Positions 45,950 through 58,800 of a stretch of 64,000 bases of DNA are shown in pieces. The notes under the pieces are model-generated. The model searched no databases, was not told the origin of the DNA, and worked only from the letters and a program-made list of their open reading frames with translations. Position numbers and translations under genes: made by a program. This DNA comes from Aquilaria yunnanensis (lineage: Eukaryota > Streptophyta > Magnoliopsida > Malvales > Thymelaeaceae). Within the stretch, counting starts at the first letter, position 1; every line of letters begins with the position of its first letter. Where the stretch lies: contig CM077596.1 in the NCBI GenBank assembly GCA_039654915.1, forward strand, positions 2,108,001 to 2,172,000, read 5' to 3'.

Positions 45950-47504
45950 AAGTGCATATGTAAGTAAAAAGGTAAGGGATGTCAACGAAATATTTAATCC
46001 ACTCCTTTTTCATGGCTTTAACGGTGTCTTTCAAAAACTCATCGTTGTTGTACTGTTTGAAAACATAGGCCATGTTCATCAAATACATTAGAACCTTATG
46101 GATAAAATGATAATAAACACAAAGGAAAACAGTAGTTGCCTCAGAAAAACACCTTAACAATTGACTAAGTTTGAAACACATGTCGCATATCTTGGCTTTG
46201 AGAACTCCCTTGCTCGATTTTAAGTTCAAAAAAACTATTAACAGAGCTGCATACATATATGTATCTATCAACATCTCATAAGTTAAGTTATACAATGTGA
46301 GACAGTCTGTTTTAAGCCATTTCCAACTAAAAGGTTGGTTATTTTCAAGACAATATGCTTTGAACTAATGACTAATTTTAGGCATTGACCTCAAATAATG
46401 TAATGCATTCCAAATTGGAACAATTTCAGACTGCAAAATCTCTAGCCTATTTTGCACACACAAGTTTAAAATATGGCATAAACATTTTATATAGAAAAAT
46501 GCACCTTCTCAAGGGGGTTTCAAAAAAGTACTCAATTCACAAGTAATAAAAATCATAGAGACTATCTAAAATGCATTGATAGATATTCTATCTAATATGA
46601 TCGGATTCCATGCACTTAAATATAATAATACATTTTTGTATGACCCAACCAACATCAATCCAATGAGTAGTAACATAATAACCGTCTTGGCATATTGGAG
46701 ATATCCAAATGTCATTAATAAATGCAACACAATGATCAAGAGTAGAAAAATATGCTTGAAAGTTTGATTTTTGGGCTTCATACATTTTAGAGCCTTTTTT
46801 TCTAGCGATAGTTCTAGATGTTTTTTCAAAAATCGGGTTTAAGTTTGATCTAATCCAATTTTCAAAATCAATATCCTCAGCTTGTTTAAAAAGTTTTTCA
46901 GTTAATATCTTCCAATTAACCATACCTTCTTTATTTTTTGTTGGTTAAATCTAAAATACCTAAACCATCTCCGATACTCTCAAGTTGCATTTGTCCATTG
47001 AAACCAGCCTAGGCATCGGGATAATGGATGGGACAATCATTTTTATTATGGCGTTGGAGCGTCCTGGTCCCAGATTTGACCTTATGTGCTAATTTCTTTC
47101 CTCAATACTCAGACTTTGTAAACCTCACATCTTTAACCCACACTGCCTTGAAATACTCTCACACAAAAGATTTGAGATGACTAGATTTACCTTTCGTGCC
47201 CTTGGAAAGTTGGCTTTAAAGTGTTGGTTATGGCCCGTCACATCATTGTGAATCCATAGTTAGGGTGGTCTCTTAGACTTCCATTTCACTGTTCATCGCT
47301 TGCTCATCAAACCCTAAATTGATATTCATCATATCAACATGGCAGCTTCATCAACCTCTTGGATATGGATCCTTCTTTGAGCTAAATTTTTGCATTAGAA
47401 ATATGATACCAATCTAGTGTGGTAGGAGAAGCTCTCAGCCAATGCGAAATGTGGTAAGATAAGCTTTTAGCCAATGCGAAACTAGTGCTCTTTCTTGATG
47501 TCAT
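45950..47504 (-). pseudogene. hAT transposase pseudogene (X4)
   Basis: It starts at ATG 47504-47502 (MTSRKSTSFALA). Recognisable pieces are SNLNPIFEKTSRTIARKKGS (46870-46800), QAYFSTLDHCVAFINDIWIS (46765-46705), and the region around 46295-45940 with MLIDTYMYAALLI, FLKDTVKAMKKEWIKYFVDI. The catalytic Asp block (SDMW in X1) reads NDIW here. Many stops and frameshifts are present and the C-terminal dimerisation domain is absent. Confidence 0.75.
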
Positions 47505-47672
47505 TTGTCAGAAATAAGTGAAAGATAAATAAGAGATTAAAAAGAGATTAAGGCATAAAAGCTAGAAATTAAGAAAAATGCATAAGAGCTAAAAGTCAAT
47601 TGTAGATAATGTTGTAAATGTAGAGAAGAAATTGTAAAAGTTGGTGTAAGTAAGTGTGTAAATAAACTTCTC

Positions 47673-47680
47673 TATTTATA
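47673..47680 (-). promoter_or_regulatory. TATA box of hAT X4
   Basis: The minus strand reads TATAAATA 169 bp upstream of the pseudogene ATG, as in X1-X3. Confidence 0.5.
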
Positions 47681-48077
47681 GGAGAACATGAAAATTTGTT
47701 GGACCAAATTACCCTAAAAAACTAGTTGTTTCTAGGGGCTTGGGGGGGGGGGGGTAAATGGGGGTTTTGGCTCAAAAAAATTGTTAGGAGCTATTGGAGG
47801 GCCAAAATTGCAATTTCCCCTATTTTTTTTTTCAAATCTAGCCGCCTCCCTCTGTCCCAACTTTAACCCTGGCCCGGCCTGACCCAGACCAAATGATTTG
47901 GGCCAGTCCATGCTTGGGCCCAGGCTCAAACCAAGCTTCGGCATTGCTAGCTTGGTGCCTCATTTCACCTTTATCAGGCTTATAACTAGCCCACCCTATT
48001 CTATCCTCCACCCTAACTTGGTCAAGCCTGTCTTTGATTAGGGTAGGTCAGCTCAGCGCAATATTCACCTCTGCCCT

Positions 48078-48267
48078 TAGTTCAAACAGGCCCAAAGTTC
48101 AAATCTGGTGGTGATATATAACAAATGCAAACGCAATGCGAATCACATTCACATCTCAAATCAGTTGCAGGGGTAATCTGATAGTTTCCTCGTTGGGACT
48201 TGGCGAACTTGAGTCCATATAGGGGATATCCTTTTTCTATCAACTATAGGCATCATCGCATGATCAT
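48078..48267. other. Short flank between hAT X4 and U5
   Basis: About 190 bp of noncoding sequence upstream of pseudogene U5. It is not similar to the leader of U4 and U6. Confidence 0.4.
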
Positions 48268-49150
48268 GAATCCACATCTATTTGACTCAGTATCCGGCGG
48301 GTTCTCTCACCATTTTTGACATGTTCTGGCTCAAGTTTTCTCCCGTAGAGCATGTTTTCTTTTATCCATTCACCCATTCAACTCTTCCCTTTTTCAACTT
48401 AGTGATCATCCCCAAACTCAAACACTCCCTCTCCTTCACCCTCCTCTACTATACCCCTCGCCAGCTACCTCACCTGGCCCCCAACTTCCACCAAGCCCCT
48501 CATCTTCTTTACCTAGAACAATGGCGTCTTCTTCACTGTAGCCGAGTCGTCGGCCGATTTTGACCACCTCGCAAGCCGTGGGACCCTACCGGCAGTCGAC
48601 CCCTACCCTTTTGTTCTGAGGCTAAACTCATCTAACGACAAAGCAGAAATATTATCCCTATAAATCACTTTGTTCCCTAACCAAGGCTTCACCATTGGCC
48701 GAACAATGCACCACACTGTTCTGGATGGCAACTCAGTCACTTCACTCGCTTCACGAAATCATGGGCTTATATTTGTAGACAAATTAGTAACGATTTGACG
48801 GAAAAACATGTTTCGTTGCCAGAAGAGCTAACCCTAATTTTTGACAGTAGTCTTATAAAAGATCCGACCAGGCTCAACAGGTTGTTCTTGAACGAATGGT
48901 GGGAACTTACCCCGCCGGGTTCGGAAGAGAGAAGCGTGAAAATCTCACATGACCTCAGAACGATTCGTTCAGACATTGTTCAAGCAATCGAGATTCGAGT
49001 TCACAGCCAGTAACATAGCAACACTGAGAGCGAAGATCTTGCCCAAGCTTGAACAGAAAAAGAAGCAACTTCGCCCGTCGACTTACGTTGTTGTCAATGC
49101 ATATTAACTTGGACGTTTTTGCTGCTTTTTTGGTTGATGGGTGCTTCATG
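48268..49150 (+). pseudogene. BAHD acyltransferase pseudogene U5
   Basis: The N-terminal part reads LTIFDMFWLKFSPVEHVFFY and IPKLKHSLSFTLLYY, then a 2-bp loss near 48455 shifts the frame. The catalytic HxxxD survives as MHHTVLDGN (48704 on). Further stops and indels follow. After STYVVV the sequence jumps to LDVFAAFLVDG, so about 480 bp covering the YFGNC and DFGWG regions are deleted, the same deletion as in U3. It carries the empty sites for hAT Y (48945-48952) and hAT X3 (about 49001-49008). Confidence 0.88.
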
Positions 49151-51738
49151 AACCAACAAAGGTAATAAACTAATGCACATTAACTTGGCTTGTCAATATT
49201 GTTCAGGTAAAAAAAAAAGGTAAAACAATAATAATATTACTTTCCTATAATATTATTTTCCGAGCATTTTAAGAATTCTTAAATCAAGCGCTATTTTCTT
49301 AAAATTTTAGTTGCCGAAGATGAATGAATGATTCTCAGACTTTGCTCCTCTCTATTCGTGCAAAGTGTTTGCTAATTGTCGATGGATAAGTTCACTACTA
49401 CGACCAAGCATTGGTTTTTAGCATAATTAGATCTGTTCGCTTTGTTCATTTATATCCAGGGACATGAAGTTTTTAATGGTAATCCAAGCTTTCACAAATT
49501 TGTCATCAACCTAGTGAAATCTGGCATCCGCTAATCAAATTTTTGAAATTGTACCCGTTATACAACTAAATGCAAACAAGAAATTGAGGGACACCAGTGA
49601 CCACACCAGCAAGTCCATTTAAAAGAAATATCCGTTCATCAAAAAAGAAGATGAGGGAAATTGAATTTGGTTGGGACTTGGGCAGAGCTAAGTTAGACAA
49701 AACATTCCAAAAGTATTAACGGGAGTAAAAGTGGGAAAACATCAAAGTTTAAGTTAAAAATGAGAATGAGAATGAAAGTAATGACTCAAAACAAAAGAAT
49801 TATATAATTTAGGATGAGAGCCATTGATGTGGTTTTTCACTGTTTTTAAGAACAAAATAGATGCCACATGCGTGAAGTTTACTTAATCTCTTTAGTTTTC
49901 TCTTTCTTTAATTTTTGTAATGAAAGATCATTCTCATCAATGGTAAGAAAACTTACAGTATTTATTACAAAAATACAATACTGATGAACAAGGAGGCTAA
50001 ACGCTTGACTTAACTAGAGACCTTCGACATTTTTCATGAGTCCTCTTGATACTGTTGAGTGAGGAAAACTCCACTGGATGTCCAAAATGGATCTAGTATC
50101 TAAGTCTATCAAAGGTAGATCAAGAAAATAAACTAAAAAACTAACCAACCAATACTCAATCGGCCTAATATATCAACATATTGCTGAAATAACAAACCAT
50201 CCAAATGTAAAATATGGATGATTACTAATTTTTTGCAGTTGCTAAAGTAAGTGGAAGAAATTAATTAAATTACATCCTTGCCACCATGTGTCAGGTTAAC
50301 AACTTCGCATAGAGAAGGCAAAAATGCGAACTATTAATGAAGGCAGCTAGCAGCCTCAAAAGAAGCTAAGGATTAGTCTCGGTGAAATATCTAGCAGTTA
50401 TCGGGCATTCACATGAGGGACGGACCCAAGTTTTTAATAAAGGAGAAGATAAAATAGAATTTATCTTAAACTATAATTTTTACAAGAGAATTTAGCCGGC
50501 TTTAAGAAGGGATCAAAATACATTTTTCTTTAAATTTTAAATAAAATTAAAGATATTTTACAATTTCAGGAAAAACCAAGCTCCGAGCTAACTCCTTTCT
50601 AATTCTGCACCTGGGTTTAGGTGTACAAGTACATTATATACCAGACAAAAAACTAGTCATATCAATTGTTGATCTACTAAAATGCTTTCTCATATTTGGC
50701 CTTTTTCTTCCCTCGAAAGACACAAAAGGTTGATATTTTGATTAACTAAAAGAACATGATAAAGTTAAGGAGGCGGGTTATCACTCATGAAGATGTCCCT
50801 AAAAATGCAAGACCCTTACGGGTTAGAGTATAAAAAATCCCATTAATCGAATAACTAAAAATGAAAAAATAGTAAGTTAAAAAAAGAACTACTATAAAAT
50901 TTGATTTATCATTAACCTCCAAATTAATTTATTACTATATACTTATATTTCATTTATTTAAAAAGATGTAAACAGCCAAACGTAATTTAAAAAATTAAAA
51001 GTAACAAACATCATCAGACAACATATAAATTTATCATATCTAATTATTTAATGATTAAAGATTTTACTTGCAATAACAGTGATGCAAATGCAAAGTTGAC
51101 CATGACAAGCGACTCAACAAAATAAAATCTCTGTAGCGTATCATTTGCCCCGTTGTCTTGTCTGTATAAACTATAAAGTTCGTTTGGAGACAGAAACAGC
51201 TTATTTTATTGCACATCTCTCTCATGCATGGCACTGGCTGATTACATTTTCAGAGCAAGACATGACCAACAGCAGGAACTAAAAATGCCCTGTAAGACCC
51301 ACTTCTAGAACATGGGACGGCAATACCTAATTAAAGTAAATGTTTTTGGCCAAATCGTTATTTTTGCTAAATGTCATATTTGATACGAGATAGTATTTTG
51401 CTATATTACCATACCATATGGTGTAACTGGATATCTTTTCCTTTTTTCAACATCTCTCCCTCATGGAATCAAAATCACTTAACTCGGTAAGGATATTAGA
51501 GATTGACCGGGTGACTCCCTTACGGGCCTCGCCAATTAACTCAGCGTCTGAGTTCTCTCGACCCCTCATCCTTTTCGATGCAATTTGGTTCAAGTTCTCT
51601 CCGGTAGAGCGTCTGTCTTTTATCACCTCACCGAGTCAACTCTTCCCCTTTTCAACTCGGTAATCATTCCCAAACTCAAGCATTCCCTCTCCCTCACTCT
51701 CCTCCACTATCTCCCCCTCGCCGGCTACCTCACCTGGC
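49011..51738 (+). repeat. Tandem block duplication, copy D (partner 41483-45125)
   Basis: Collinear with copy C but without the 857-bp Mutator-like element. It extends from the 3' end of U5 to the point in U6 where an internal deletion begins. Confidence 0.88.
49151..51462. other. Spacer between U5 and U6; no gene seen
   Basis: AT-rich noncoding sequence collinear with the U3-U4 spacer. Its last 30 bp are the same pyrimidine-rich leader as upstream of U4. Confidence 0.6.
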
Positions 51739-52320
51739 AAGCAACTTCACTTATCGACGTATGTGGTTGTGGTAGCATATATGGCCAGATGTTTGATTCG
51801 ATGTAAGCAAGAAAGAGAAGACAAAACAGTCATCTTGGCCTGCACCGCCGATTTTTGACCGCGTTTGGATCCTCCAGTGCCAGCAACTTACTGTGGGAAT
51901 TGTGTGGGTGGACGTGCGAGCAGAGGAAAAGTAGTAAACATTACGCGCGATGAGGGGCTTGTCTTTGCCGCTGAATCGCTAAGTGACGCGGTTAAACGCG
52001 TAAATGAAGGTGTCGTGGAGCGAGGGGAAATTAAAATTGCTAACTTTCTTGAGGCTACTTCTGGGAAAGATTTGGCGTCCATACAAATCATTTCGGTTGT
52101 CGGGTCGGCCTGATTGGGGGTATACGAGTTGGATTTTGGGTAGGGCAAACCCGGGAAAGTGCATATGGTGTCTATAGATAGGAACGGAGGGATTTCAATG
52201 TGTGAGAGTGGAGATGTGGTGGGAGGAAGTGAGGCAAGCTTGGCTTTGAGGAGGCAAGAAATGGGCAGTTTTGCTGCTCATTTTGCTGATGGGCTAAAAG
52301 ACTTGCCCCTAATAAAGGAA
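51463..52320 (+). pseudogene. BAHD acyltransferase pseudogene U6
   Basis: The 5' part is nearly identical to U4 (MESKSLNSVRILEIDRVTPL) but loses one T near 51615, which shifts the frame. At 51738-51740 it jumps from LTW(P) to the region of LHLSTYVVVVAYMARC, deleting about 560 bp with the HxxxD site. Downstream it keeps ATYCGNCVGG (near 51885) and the C-terminus. Stops include the TGA after ADF shared with U4, a TGA at 52111 in place of the Arg codon of U2, and TAG for the Trp of DFGWG (about 52142). Confidence 0.9.
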
Positions 52321-53799
52321 ACAGGGTTTAAATTCAGAATTTTAGCTTTTCAGTATATTGTTTGCTAAAATAATAGGGATATTTGGCTTCTTAATTTCAA
52401 GGTTTCTGTTAGTAGCCTAGTAATTCAGACATCACAGTACTAAGATCAGGTTGTAATTTCTGGAGATTATTGACATGCTTGCTTGGATTTTGCATGGCGT
52501 AAGTCTTTGATAATTCATTTTATTTAAAATGGAGAATAGAAAAATTGAGATACACTGCCACTCAGGTGTTGATTTCTTGGGATGAATATTTTTTGTAGTT
52601 AAAGGGTACTCAAAATTTGCTCGTTTCTCGCTTTGCCAACAAATGCTTAATTCTACCCTAGATTTCACAGTGGAAGTTGGAACTTTGTGCAGCGACTGCT
52701 TGCTGGGCATCAACCTATATATTACCAACTCTTTTTGTTGGATCGCAAGTCGGTTGTTTTGGGCCTATACAAAACATGAGAACATTATTGGGTTCTAGAC
52801 AGCCTAAACCAAAATAATATTACATGCGCATTTAAACACAAATACTGTTATATTGATACATGATATTATGATAATGCTATGATACATGCTTGGTAATTTA
52901 TTATATAGTAAAATTTAGAAATTTTGGTAAAATAATGCGTTCTTGCTTATTAGTATTTGGTAAAGTTACATAGCAAATGTTAGATTGTATAACTAAAGGA
53001 AGAGGATAATTACTTAACCACTTTTAAATTATTTTTTAGAGGGAATCAATTGCCAATTATTCAAAGGGGAAGGGAGGCGATATCAATGATTCATGAGGCC
53101 TTGAGGATGGTGGTAAGTTGTAGTTTGTTGAAATTTGTTGGGTTTATTGGCTCAAATTCAAGGAGGTTAAGTGTTTCAATTTTATTTAGGATTTGGTATT
53201 AGTTTTTTTATTAGTTTAGGATTTGGTATTAGTTTTTTTATTAGTTTAGGATTTGGTTTTCTTATTTTATTGTGGTTTGGGTTTGTGTGTAGCTTATAAA
53301 AAAACTTATTGTGTTAGAGTTTTGAGTATAAGAAAAAAGCCAATGTGGTAAATAGGCAAGATGTAAAAGTTTTAAGAGAGATGAGAAGTTTGGAGGTTGG
53401 AGAGGACTAGGAAGAGAAGCCTTTTGCGATTTATCATATATTGTAATTATGTGAAGGCAAAATATTTGGGTTATCAATGGTGTGTAGGTGATCTATAGGC
53501 CAATATGAGCACTAAAAGTATACCTCTACTATAATCTCTATTTTGTTGGAGTGAATTTCTCTTATCCGTGGATGTAGGCTAGTTAAGTGCCAAACTACAT
53601 TAAATTCGTGTGTACTTGTTTGATCGTATTTGTTATTCCACTGTGCATAATGGATACTTAGGGAATTTTTGCCAACAAAATTACTTATTTTGTAGATTAA
53701 AAGTGATTCAAGCAATGTGGTTTTAGGGGTATTAAAATTGCATCTAAAATCATAAAGGCTTATCCTATATATATTGACAAGCTTTTGTTCATTGTTTTG
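52321..53799. other. No gene seen; 3' flank of U6 in copy B
   Basis: Collinear with 2871-4299. It lacks 8 bases (agtatgct) next to the BAHD end relative to copy A, so the U0 stop codon is not conserved here. Confidence 0.6.
53191..53250 (+). repeat. Two exact 30-bp tandem repeats
   Basis: 53191-53220 and 53221-53250 are identical (atttggtattagttttttta plus ttagtttagg). Copy A has one unit at the matching place (3735-3785), so the tandem arose after the segmental duplication or collapsed in A. Confidence 0.85.
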
Positions 53800-55930
53800 A
53801 AATGTCACATTATTTCCATCACTTGAAGGAGGCCCTAAATCTTTATGCTACTACTACTGGCCAGGGTGTTAATTTTTTAAAGTTAGAATGGATGTTTAGT
53901 TGCAATGTTTCCAATGAGCTAAAACAACTATACCAACTGATCTTGCCTTTCAGGATTAATGATGGTATCCTTAATTACATATGATTGTCATTTGATCAAG
54001 ACTTCTCCCGCACTACATCATTTTAATTTTTAGTAGATAAAATCCAGGCATGCTTAGCTAGTTGGAAATGGAAACTTCTAAATCCTACAAGTAGATTACC
54101 TTTGATATAGTTTACTCTATCTTCCATTCTTATCTATATAATGTTCTTGTTCAAGGTACCAGTGACACTTTTAGACTCTATCTTTAATACTTTGGTTCGA
54201 TATTGGTGGTCTGGCTCACAAGATTTAAAAATGTCTACATCTCAAGCAACAAGGACTTTTAATGCTTCTTAAGGGCTTGGGAGGACTTGGTATTAAAGAT
54301 AAGTGATTAATTAATCAAGCATTACTCGAAAAGACCTTTTGGTGAATTTTCATTGGAAATCCCCAATCACTTGTGTTCCATGTGTTAACTGTAAAATATG
54401 AAGCAATTCATTCTGTTTACAGTGTCAAGTATGCTAATAATGCATTTGTTATTTGGCAAAGCCTCCTTTATGGCCATGGCTTACTTTTCCTTTATATTTA
54501 GTGGCAAATTGGCTCTGGTCAAGCTATTAGAGTTTGGGAAGATCCCTAGATCCCAAGTACTTTTCCATAGACACTTCAAACATTAACCCCACAGAAGTTG
54601 CATGACCCCAGCCTTAAAATGTCTCAACTTGCTGATGTAACTACTGGGGAGTAGAATATTACTTTTTTAGATGAGACGTTTTTAAATGCAAATATTGCTA
54701 AAATTGTCAGCCTAACTCCCTCCAAGCAGGAATGGAAGGATGGATGTTGTCAGGTGGATGGGAAGTGCCTTTGGCACATTTATTAGAAAGCAAGGGGTAT
54801 ACTTTGGAGCTACTAAAGAAATCATGATCCTTACTTAACCCTAATTGGGATTCTATTTTTTCAAATCCTAGCCTTGATTTTCCTAAGGTTGTCCAATGTC
54901 TTTAGGTGTCTATAATTCTGCACAAGCTTAAGATCTTTGTCTAAAAGTGTCTAGTTAATGCGCTGCCCACTGTAGACAACCTAGAAATTCATTGAGGCCT
55001 CTCCAACTCTAGATGTTCTCAGTGTAGGAATAATAGGGAAATAACAACGCTTATTCTGGGATCTTCGAATGCTCGAGCACTTTGGAAGTTTGGGGTAATT
55101 TCTGTCCTTCACCACTTAGTAGCCAAGCTCTATCTTTGAAATCTTGGCTTACGCTAACATTAGTCTTTTAGTTGAAAATGGCATCTTGAGTGGCTTTCAT
55201 ATTTAGTCTTTACGTTGGAACGAGTGTGTCTTTAAGAATGTCCTTATTTCTCTCCTCTAGTCTTCCATTTAACACCTCAAATCCTCTTTATCATTCATGG
55301 GGAACGAAACAATTATTGGATCTTCCTCAAAATTCGGACATCATTATCGCTGATGGAGCATGATGCAAGTCTTCAGGTTTGGGAGCAACCGCTTGGGTTT
55401 AGATGAGCAATAATGGTCCACCGTGGTTGAGGGGCAGACATGTGATCTCATGTTGTTCTTCATCATTGCAGTCAAAGCTTAGTGCTCTTGCAAGAGCTAT
55501 CCAAATGGCTCATCAACGTAAACTCCAATTTTTCATCATCTTAGTTGATTGCTCGCAAGTTCTTGCTGCTCTCAGGGGTATGATGCTTCTTAGCCCCATG
55601 ATGGTGTGCTTATCTCAAAGAATTATAGCCTCGTTGGAGGAATTCTCTCACTACTCAGTAGTGGTTGTACCTCGAAAACAAGTCTCTCCAGCACATAACT
55701 TTGCTACTTTTCTCATTCCTTACCTTTTCTTTTTGTATGATTTTGTTTATAAAAAAAATGTCACATTATTCATATATCTAGAAAAGGGAACGCAGATGCC
55801 AATGAATTGGCTAAGGATGATGTGCTTCACTTCCTTCCTTTTTTTTTTCATCCTATAGGCTCTTTGGGGTCTGTTATGGTCTTGGGTTGTATGTAAACTT
55901 TTGGTTGCAAAAACAATATCAAAATTCAAA
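53800..55930 (+). pseudogene. L1-type LINE remnant, copy B
   Basis: Collinear with the remnant at 4300-6430 and broken in the same way, for example LNLYATTTGQGVNFLKLEWM, ASWKWKLLNP, GGLGIKDK and the RNase-H-like tail (55400-55700). It retains a slightly longer tail frame (55403-55858). It entered by segmental duplication, not by separate insertion. Confidence 0.75.
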
Positions 55931-56356
55931 ATAGAAGGATTTGGTTATTATTTTATAATATAGTTTGTTAGGAAATATTCTACATCTCCTTTAATACTAT
56001 TAAATAATTTCACGAACCCATATACAATCATGAAATTTGATGATAATAGGAAACCATAATGAAAAATGCATCCCACATCATTCAATTTGGACATGTAAAG
56101 TCATACATTCAAAGTCAATCATACATAGGTCTCCACAGGTTTGGCCTAAGGGCTAAAGTTTTCTAGACACTTGTAGGAGGTTTAAAACTCAACTCTAGTT
56201 TCTCTGTGATCTTCTAAAAAAAATGTCATGCAAAATCATTTTGGTTGCTTCCAAATTTTGAAAAAATTGACATCTCCTCTTCCTTATTTCGAATATTAAC
56301 ACATCTTCTCCTTTTTACTCATAACATGTTTCTAAATAAATAAATAAATAAAAGAG

Positions 56357-57119
56357 CAAAAATAACAAATAAACCACCAACATTTTGGACCTAGCTTGAA
56401 TCGATGACTAATATTTTTTCTCGGCTGAATATACCACTAATGTTATTCAAAATAACCAAATAAACTGCTAACGTTATTTAAATATGTCAATTTACCCACT
56501 TAGCTCTTGAAATATTACAAAACACCATCATTAACTTTTTAAAATTAACAAAATAACTCCACTTGATTTAAAACAATTCAAATATGCTACCTTTACCATT
56601 TATAAACTTTCATAACCACCTTCCACAATTACATTTTTTGGACTTAGTCTATTCGTTACCGCTTCTAATTTTTTCAAAGTGTACTATTTCTATTGCTCAA
56701 AATGGTATGCCTCTAACCCCATACCGCCACTTCCAAACAATGTCTCGCTCATATTAGTGATGCAAGATTATAGTGTAATATGAGGCAGAGTATGAGAAGG
56801 AACATCGTAGCCACTATCACCAAGTTTAGGAGGATCTCAATTACTACCTATAAATGGAGTCTGAAAATTAATGTCGACTTCAAAAAGATAGTTCAAATAT
56901 TAAATTAATAAACTTCAGAGGCGTTAGGAGCAGAATTATAAAATGTAACAACTAAATTTGGTATTTTACGCTAAGATTTTATTAGACTTAACAGCAAAAT
57001 TTACAAGAGTTGCCGATTTAAGTCGACTCAGAAATATCAGTAACTTATTTAGCCAAAAGAATTATTAATGGATCAATGGGGCTAGCACAAAAATATTAGT
57101 GGTTTATTCGTTGGTTTTG
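56357..57119. mobile_element. Short non-autonomous DNA element with inverted ends, copy B
   Basis: The left end is CAAAAATAACAAATAAACCA and the right end read inward is CAAAACCAACGAATAAACCA; the inverted repeat extends about 30 bp with mismatches. It is the counterpart of 6870-7616. No clear target duplication. Confidence 0.6.
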
Positions 57120-58079
57120 TCTAAAAAAATTTAATGATACTGAACACATTCCATCACCATCAACTTCAACTTACAGTGAGCAAATGGGCCAACCCTCCAT
57201 TCTTTAATTCAATCATGTCCCACAACATCAGTCTTTTATTAATTAGAGCGCAATCATGACCAGACACCGGCCCCATCATTAATTTTTGTTGTTTACACAA
57301 GTGTATAGAAATTAAAATGTTAAAGATGACATTTACAGTTGCACAGCTAATACACATTAGAGGTCCGTATAGGTAATTGAACAAAACCGAAAAGATAAAA
57401 CGGTTGAGTTGTTTCTTAGTTCTGCTGATTCAAGTCAAAATTAAAATTTATGTTTAATTATTGTATTAGTTGTTGAATCATATAATTTAAATTGAGTAAA
57501 TTGAATAGTAATAAATATCTTCTCATTATTCATATTGATCCTACATATATAAAATTATTTACCACTAATTTTGGACCATATGTTGATCCTACTATAATTT
57601 TGAATATGATATTTACCTTATTTTTTTCATTCTTTGTATGTAATTAGGATGATTTCAATACACTTTGTAAAAATAAAAAAACTTATCCAGTCATTGTGCT
57701 CATATCAGTTCAAAACCCAACAAACTAAATACCTACCATAAATGTAGGACATAATTACTGAAAAATTTACTAGCACTAGGTAGAGCATTTGATTTAATAC
57801 TTTTTTTGGGTAAATTACACATGCTGCTCCCAAATTTTAATTATTGTTTCTGTTATAACCCTAGCATTCATTTTGCTTATACAATTTGTTAACCTTACTA
57901 AAATATTTCATTTCGGCACTTTTTTTTTATGTAAATCGTTATCTTAGACAAAAAAAACTACATCAACATGGGAGTACATGGGAAAAGGCTAGTTTTAACT
58001 CCAAAAAACTTTCTCTTTGCCAAAGAAACCTAAAAACTTTGAAACCTAACGATCCAACCAGCCCCATTGTCACTAAAAA
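57120..58079. other. No gene seen; AT-rich flank, copy B
   Basis: Collinear with 7617-8579; no coding signal. Confidence 0.5.
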
Positions 58080-58800
58080 AAAAATACAAATTTTAAATTG
58101 GTCTTCATGGTTTGGTTTCCTTTTTCATCCTCTTTAACTTTCTCTCCTGTCATTCCTTCCAATACTCAACTCATTTTTGTAAAGTGAACTTAAAATATTC
58201 AGATTTCACAATTTTAGATACAGATATATGAAAATTTGTTGAGATTTGAAATAAATGATAGAAGAGATAGCTAAATAGGATGAAAAATGCTATCAAACCA
58301 TGCTGGTTGATCAAAATTCTAAAAAAAAAAAATTCCCAATACAGTGGTGCCAACATGCAAGGTAAAAAATTTCTAGAATTTTGATTAGATTTCATGGTTC
58401 GATCGGTCTTTTTATCCTCTTTAGCTTTCTCTTTTGTTATTTCTTCGAAATCATAACGGATTTTTATATATCTGGATTTGAGATTTTTAAACTTGATTTA
58501 CAAAAATCAGTTGAATTTTGGAAAAAATGATAGAAGAGAAATTTAAAGAGGATTTAACAACTGATCAAACTATGAAATCTAATCAAAATTCCAGAAATTT
58601 TTTCCTTAGCATGGTGGCGCCACAACCAAAAAACATATTGGCACAACGGCACCACCACGCTAGGAAAAAAATTTCTAGAATTTTTGTTGGCTTACATGGT
58701 TTGATAACATTTTTCATCCACTTTAACTTTCTCTTCTATCATTTCTTCCAAATCTCAACGAATTTTCATATATCTACATCTGAAATTATGAAACCTGAAT
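58080..58800. repeat. Cluster of five alternating inverted arms, copy B
   Basis: Counterpart of 8580-9310 with the same order of arms (forward, inverted, forward, inverted, forward). The arms remain mutually complementary by eye. Confidence 0.7.

Larger units (their letters stand above)
45835..48077 (-). mobile_element. hAT transposon X4, 3'-truncated
   Basis: Same layout as X1 on the minus strand: GC-rich block with ggcccggcctgacccag (47870-48060), TATA box, transposase pseudogene. The right end may be at 48077 (ctgccctta, read inward TAAGGGCAGAGG), but this is not secure. The transposase stops at about the residue equivalent to X1 530, so the left end and the dimerisation domain are deleted together with the end of BAHD copy U4. 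Confidence 0.65.

Noticed and set aside
47742..47764. Run of 13 G followed by GGGGG as a G-quadruplex control element
   Set aside because: The run lies in the decayed leader of hAT X4 and a single long homopolymer is weak evidence for a functional quadruplex.
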